From assembly GCA_965279085.1 (NCBI GenBank), contig OZ257149.1:3038001-3102000 (forward strand): a stretch of DNA of 64,000 nucleotides. Direction: 5' to 3'. Position numbers and translations under genes: made by a program. This DNA is from UBA7672 sp965279085 (lineage in GTDB: Bacteria; Pseudomonadota; Alphaproteobacteria; Caulobacterales; Hyphomonadaceae). A model generated the notes under the pieces. The model was given only the letters and a program-made list of their open reading frames with translations, made no database searches and was not told where the DNA came from. Shown here piece after piece: positions 60,064 to 64,000 of this stretch. Positions within the stretch are counted from its first letter, which is position 1; every line of letters starts with the position of its first letter.

Positions 60064-63000
60064 ATGTCGATTTCAGCTCTTTCAGTCGCGCAGATTCGCG
60101 CACTGTCCACGACGGCCATCCAGAGCCTCTCCTCCACCTCGATCGGTTCGCTGACGACCACGCAGGTCGCGGCCTTCACGACGACAGGGATCGGGGCCTT
60201 CAGCTCCACCCAGTTCGGTGACTTCTCGACGACGCAGGTGAGGGCGCTCGCCACCACCCAGATCCCCTCGATCAACTCGAGCGTCTCCTTCACCTCCGGC
60301 CAGCTTCTCGTTCTCTCGGCCCAGCAGCTCGGTGTTCTCGCGACGGCGCAGGTCGCGACGATGGAAACGACTGCCATCCAGGGCTTCTCGATCACGCAGA
60401 TTGGCGGTTTCTCCTCGACCAACCTGTCCAGCCTCGACCAGACGCAGGCCGGCGCGCTCACCACCACGCAGATCACGGCCTTCTCGACGACGCAGGTCGG
60501 CGGCCTCTCGGCGACGGACATCGGCGAGTTCTCGTCGACGCAAATGAGCGCCTTCACGCGCACGCAGATGGTGCGCCTCGGCACGGAAGCCGTCGCCGCG
60601 CTCGACACCACGCAGCTCGGCGCGATCGCCACCACGGTCCTGCAAGCGCTGAACGCCACGCAGCTCGGCGCACTCGAAGCCGCCGACGTCGCCGAATTCA
60701 CCACCACGCAGATCGCCTCGCTGACCACCACGCAGGTCAAGAACTTCTCGTCGACCTTCATCTCGGGCCTGAGCGACGCGCAGGTCGCCGCCCTCACGAC
60801 GTCGCAGCTCGGCGCGCTGACCACCACGAACCTCTCGGCGCTCGACGCCACGCAGGCCGGCGCCCTCACGACCACGCAGGTCAAGGCGCTCTCCACCACA
60901 CAGATGCTGGCCCTCGACGCCACCGACGTCGGCGAATTCACCACCGCCCAGATCGCCGCCCTGACGAACACGCAGGCCCAATCGCTGACCTCGACCCAGC
61001 TCGGCGGCCTCGCCGACACCCAGGTCCAGGCCTTCACGACGACCCAGCTGTCCGCGCTGTCGACCACGCAGGTCCGCAACCTCACCACCGAAATTCTCGC
61101 CGCGCTCGACACGACGCAGGTGGCCGCCTTCACGGCCACACAGATCGCCAACCTGTCGACCACGAACCTCAATGCGATCGAGGCGACGAAGCTCAACTCG
61201 CTTTCGGCCACGCAGGTCAAAGGCCTGACCAACACGCAGATCGCCGCTTTCGACGCGACCACGCTGTCGGCGCTCGACGCCACGCGCTACGGCGCGATGA
61301 CCGCCACGCAGGTCAAGGCGCTGACCACCACGCAGATCGGCGGCATGGAAGCCTCCGACGTCGCCAAGCTCGGCACCACGCAGGTCGCCGCCCTGACGCT
61401 CGCCCAGATCGGCGCGCTCACCACCACCGGCATCGCCGATCTGGTGACGACGCAGATGCAGGCCTTCGCCACGACCCAGCTCAACGCGCTTTCGTCCGCG
61501 AACCTCAACGCGCTCACCGACACGCAGCTGGCCTCGCTGACGACCACGCAGATCACGGGCCTCTCGACCACGCAGGCTTCCGCCCTGAGCGAAACCAATG
61601 TCGGCTCGCTGACCACGACACAGGTTGGCGCGCTCACGGCCGCCCAGCTCGCCCGCCTGACATCGGAAGCCCTGATCGCCTTCGACACCACGCAGTTCGC
61701 CGCTCTCAGCGCGACGCAGGTGAGGGCGCTGACGACCACCCAGCTCGGCAACCTCGAAGCCGCCGACATCACGGAGTTCACGACCACGCAGATCGCCGGC
61801 CTTGCCACCACGCAGGTCCGCGGCCTGACCGATACCGCCGTCGCCGCGCTCGCCGCCACGCAGATCGCCGCCATGACGACCGCCCAGGTCCAGTCGCTCA
61901 CGACGACCGCGCTGGTCGCCTTCGTTGACACGCAGATCGCCGCGCTGACGACGGGCCAGCTTGCCAACCTGACGACGACGCAGGTCGCCGCCTTCGACAC
62001 GACCAATGTCGCCTCGCTGGTCGCCACGCAGGTCGCCGCGCTCACGGGCGCGCAGGTCGCCGCCCTCGGCTCGACCAACTTCGCCGCGCTCGATGGCACT
62101 CAGGTCGCGGCCCTGACGACAACGCAGATGCGCTCGCTGTCGACCACGCAGATCGCAAACATCGACGCGGGGCAGGTCGCCTCCTTTACGACCACCCAGC
62201 TGACGCAGCTCAACGGCACACAGCTCAAGTCGCTGACGACCTCGAACCTCTCGGCGCTCGACACGACGCAGATGGCGTCGCTCACAGCCAGCCAGGTCGC
62301 CGCCCTGTCGACCACGCAGATCGCGGGCCTCGCAGCAGGCGACATCGGCGAAATGACGACGGCGCAGGTCCAGTCGCTGCTCACCACGCAGGTTGCCTCG
62401 CTTGCGACGGAAGCCGTCTCGGCGCTGGCCGCCACGCAGGTTGCCGCGATGCGCACGACGCAGGTCCAGGGCCTCACCTCGACCCAGCTCGGCGCACTCG
62501 ACGCCACCGACATCCTCGAATTCTCGACCACGCAGCTGGCCGCGCTGACGACCGCGCAGGTCGCCGGTCTGTCGGCGACGAACGTCCAGTCGATGTCGAC
62601 CACGCAGCTGGCCAACCTCACGACCAGCCAGGTCGCGGCGATGACCGCCACGAACGTCTCGGCGCTCGATGCAACGCAGATGGCCGCGCTGACGACCACG
62701 CAAGTCAAAGCGATGACCGCAACGCAGCTCGGCGCGCTCGACGCCGCTGACGTCGCCGAGTTCACCACCACGCAGATCGGCGCGCTGGCCAACACCCAGC
62801 TGCTGGCCCTGACCTCGACGAACATGGCCAGCCTGAACGAAACCCAGATGGCCGCCATCTCGACCGTCGGCGTCAAGGTCTTCACGACGACGACGTTCGC
62901 GTCCTTCGCCGAAACCCAGCTCGCCGCGTTGACGACCACGCAGGTCGCCACGCTGACGACGTCGCAGCTGCAGGCCCTCAACTCGACCAAGTTCGCCGCC

Positions 63001-64000
63001 TTCACCGAAACGCAGATCGGCGCGCTGACGACCTCGCAGGTCGCCGCCATCTCGACCACGAACCTCTCGGCGCTCGATGCGACGCAGGTCAACGCCTTCC
63101 GCACCACGCAGCTGCAGACGCTGACGACCACGCAGCTCAACGGCCTCACCACGACCGACATCGGCGAGCTGACCACGACGCAGATCGGCCAGCTGACGAC
63201 GGCCCAGGTCCGCGGCATCTCGACGACCAACATCGGCGCACTGTCCGATACGCAAGTCCTGGCTCTCTCCACGACCCAGCTTGCCTCGTTCTCGACGACC
63301 AACCTCAACGCGCTCGACACGACGCAGGTCGGCGCCCTGACGACGACCCAGTTCCGCGCCCTCACGGCGACGCACATCACGGCCCTCACGGCCTCGGATG
63401 TCGCCGAACTCTCGAACGATCACCTCGGCGCGCTGACGACGACGCAGGCGCAGGCCCTGACGTCCACCAACATGGCGGACCTGGTCGATACGCAGATCCA
63501 GGCCCTCTCGACCACGGCGCTGCGCGCCCTGTCGACGACCAACGTCGCCGCGATGGCCACGGATCAGCTCGCAGCCCTGCTGACGACGCAGCTGACCGCG
63601 CTGTCGAACACGCAGATCAATGCGCTCAACTCGACCAAGTTCAGCGCGCTGCTGGATACGCAAATCGAAGCCCTGACGACGACCCAGATCGCTAGCGTCT
63701 CGTCCACGAACCTGAACGCCCTCGACGCCACGCAGCTCGCCGCGATCACCTCGACCAACGTCGCCGCGCTCACCGCCACGCAGGTCGGCGCGCTCAACGC
63801 CACCAGCGTTGGCGCGCTCACGGAAACGCAGGTCGGCTCGTTCACCGCGACGCAGATCAAGTCGCTGTCGACCGCGAACCTCTCGGCCCTCGACGAAACG
63901 CAGGCCGCGGCCCTCACGACGACGCAGATCGCCAACCTCACCACCACGCAGGTCGGCGCGCTCAACGCAACCGACATCGGCGAGCTTGACGCGACGCAGA
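60064..64000 (+). CDS. Giant Thr/Gln-rich octad-repeat protein (runs off the window)
   Basis: A very long protein of which 1312 residues are seen. After MSISA it is almost purely 8-residue units, consensus [LFMI]-[TSD]-[TAS]-T-[QND]-[VILMA]-x-[ASGNE]; the only irregular spot is a six-residue unit near residue 70. Cys and Trp are absent and Tyr occurs once. There is no signal peptide, so if exported it would use a C-terminal (type I) signal beyond the window. No function can be named: candidates are an S-layer-like, adhesin or filament protein, or a helical/solenoid scaffold. The frame opens upstream, but repeats begin at 60064, which is taken as the start. Confidence 0.85.
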   Translation, partial: MSISALSVAQIRALSTTAIQSLSSTSIGSLTTTQVAAFTTTGIGAFSSTQFGDFSTTQVRALATTQIPSINSSVSFTSGQLLVLSAQQLGVLATAQVATMETTAIQGFSITQIGGFSSTNLSSLDQTQAGALTTTQITAFSTTQVGGLSATDIGEFSSTQMSAFTRTQMVRLGTEAVAALDTTQLGAIATTVLQALNATQLGALEAADVAEFTTTQIASLTTTQVKNFSSTFISGLSDAQVAALTTSQLGALTTTNLSALDATQAGALTTTQVKALSTTQMLALDATDVGEFTTAQIAALTNTQAQSLTSTQLGGLADTQVQAFTTTQLSALSTTQVRNLTTEILAALDTTQVAAFTATQIANLSTTNLNAIEATKLNSLSATQVKGLTNTQIAAFDATTLSALDATRYGAMTATQVKALTTTQIGGMEASDVAKLGTTQVAALTLAQIGALTTTGIADLVTTQMQAFATTQLNALSSANLNALTDTQLASLTTTQITGLSTTQASALSETNVGSLTTTQVGALTAAQLARLTSEALIAFDTTQFAALSATQVRALTTTQLGNLEAADITEFTTTQIAGLATTQVRGLTDTAVAALAATQIAAMTTAQVQSLTTTALVAFVDTQIAALTTGQLANLTTTQVAAFDTTNVASLVATQVAALTGAQVAALGSTNFAALDGTQVAALTTTQMRSLSTTQIANIDAGQVASFTTTQLTQLNGTQLKSLTTSNLSALDTTQMASLTASQVAALSTTQIAGLAAGDIGEMTTAQVQSLLTTQVASLATEAVSALAATQVAAMRTTQVQGLTSTQLGALDATDILEFSTTQLAALTTAQVAGLSATNVQSMSTTQLANLTTSQVAAMTATNVSALDATQMAALTTTQVKAMTATQLGALDAADVAEFTTTQIGALANTQLLALTSTNMASLNETQMAAISTVGVKVFTTTTFASFAETQLAALTTTQVATLTTSQLQALNSTKFAAFTETQIGALTTSQVAAISTTNLSALDATQVNAFRTTQLQTLTTTQLNGLTTTDIGELTTTQIGQLTTAQVRGISTTNIGALSDTQVLALSTTQLASFSTTNLNALDTTQVGALTTTQFRALTATHITALTASDVAELSNDHLGALTTTQAQALTSTNMADLVDTQIQALSTTALRALSTTNVAAMATDQLAALLTTQLTALSNTQINALNSTKFSALLDTQIEALTTTQIASVSSTNLNALDATQLAAITSTNVAALTATQVGALNATSVGALTETQVGSFTATQIKSLSTANLSALDETQAAALTTTQIANLTTTQVGALNATDIGELDATQ
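60064..64000 (+). repeat. 24-bp/8-residue tandem repeat array with 7- and 10-unit superperiod
   Basis: About 162 full octads plus one six-residue unit are counted in the window. D-[IV]-x-[EK] octads start at nt 60505, 60673, 60913, 61345, 61753, 62329, 62497, 62737, 63145, 63385 and 63961. The gaps are 7, 10, 18, 17, 24, 7, 10, 17, 10 and 24 octads, i.e. sums of 7 and 10 with one extra unit. Four octads before each stands an octad with Asn (or E-A) at position 4-5, nearly always followed by L-D-x-T-Q. The array reaches the window edge. Confidence 0.9.

Noticed and set aside
60082..63663. Long minus-strand open frame of about 1190 residues, rich in Arg/Gly/Leu
   Set aside because: It is the mirror of the octad array: the repeat codons read backwards give no stops. 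Other shorter minus frames (61287-62099, 62100-63389) are in the other frame for the same reason. No ribosome site or known fold.
60064..64000. CRISPR array (24-bp period)
   Set aside because: The period is coding (8 codons), units are contiguous with no spacers, and the protein pattern is conserved in one frame.
1..64000. tRNA or rRNA genes
   Set aside because: I searched for GGTTCRA-type T-loops in acceptor-stem context and rRNA-like blocks and found none that fit.

Overview
The window is high-GC chromosomal DNA of an alphaproteobacterium, most likely of the Caulobacterales/Hyphomonadaceae kind. This is inferred from a GapR (UPF0335) gene, a CC0125/CC1285-type lipoprotein, two perfect EcfG-type general-stress promoters (GGAAC-N16-CGTT), a ROSE-like thermometer in front of an hsp20 gene, and many small lipoproteins. 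No rRNA, tRNA, CRISPR array, transposase or complete prophage is visible. Most of it is ordinary, tightly packed core genome on both strands.

Layout. 0-15 kb: tandem small secreted paralogs, a large lipoprotein, a degenerate EAL-like protein, a GT4 glycosyltransferase, a glutathione-transferase-like protein with a very basic tail, a rhomboid protease, the thermometer-controlled hsp20, an exported methyltransferase-like protein, an alpha/beta hydrolase, a repeat-rich 0.7-kb gene-free stretch, a receiver-domain protein, a DUF3089 hydrolase and two tandem 3D-domain proteins. 15-26 kb: leuC overlapped by a PIN-domain gene and a GFA-family gene, flavin oxidoreductases, diacylglycerol kinase, an orphan DUF2793 (tail-fibre-like) gene, a formyltransferase, an adenosine/adenine deaminase and small lipoproteins. 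26-31.4 kb: envelope-precursor block galU, glmS, glmM, kdsA. 31.5-36.8 kb: serine hydrolase, MBL hydrolase, a three-gene membrane-protein operon behind an EcfG promoter, a structured RNA candidate (possible 6S RNA) and 5-formyl-THF cyclo-ligase. 36.9-50 kb: outer-membrane-type subtilase, opgH, DPP-IV-like peptidase, an MFS transporter, a VIT/VWA protein carrying a TonB-receptor-like box, a second EcfG-promoter gene and an MltB transglycosylase. 50-60 kb: bL36, TPR lipoprotein, gapR, thioesterase, C13 peptidase, CoxE-like VWA protein, SDR, amidase. 60-64 kb: start of a giant repeat protein that runs off the window.

The most striking object is that last gene. Apart from one six-residue unit, its 1312 visible residues are an uninterrupted 8-residue repeat (consensus L-T-T-T-Q-[VIL]-x-A). 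Marker octads (an Asn octad, an LDxTQ octad, and a D-[IV]-x-E octad four units later) recur at intervals of 7 or 10 octads, or sums of these, which indicates a higher-order architecture.

Genes working together: GlmS and GlmM make glucosamine-1-P for peptidoglycan and LPS, GalU supplies UDP-glucose (also the donor for OpgH glucans) and KdsA supplies KDO-8-P. MltB and perhaps the 3D proteins act on peptidoglycan. The two EcfG promoters link a membrane-anchored operon and a small membrane protein to the general stress response.
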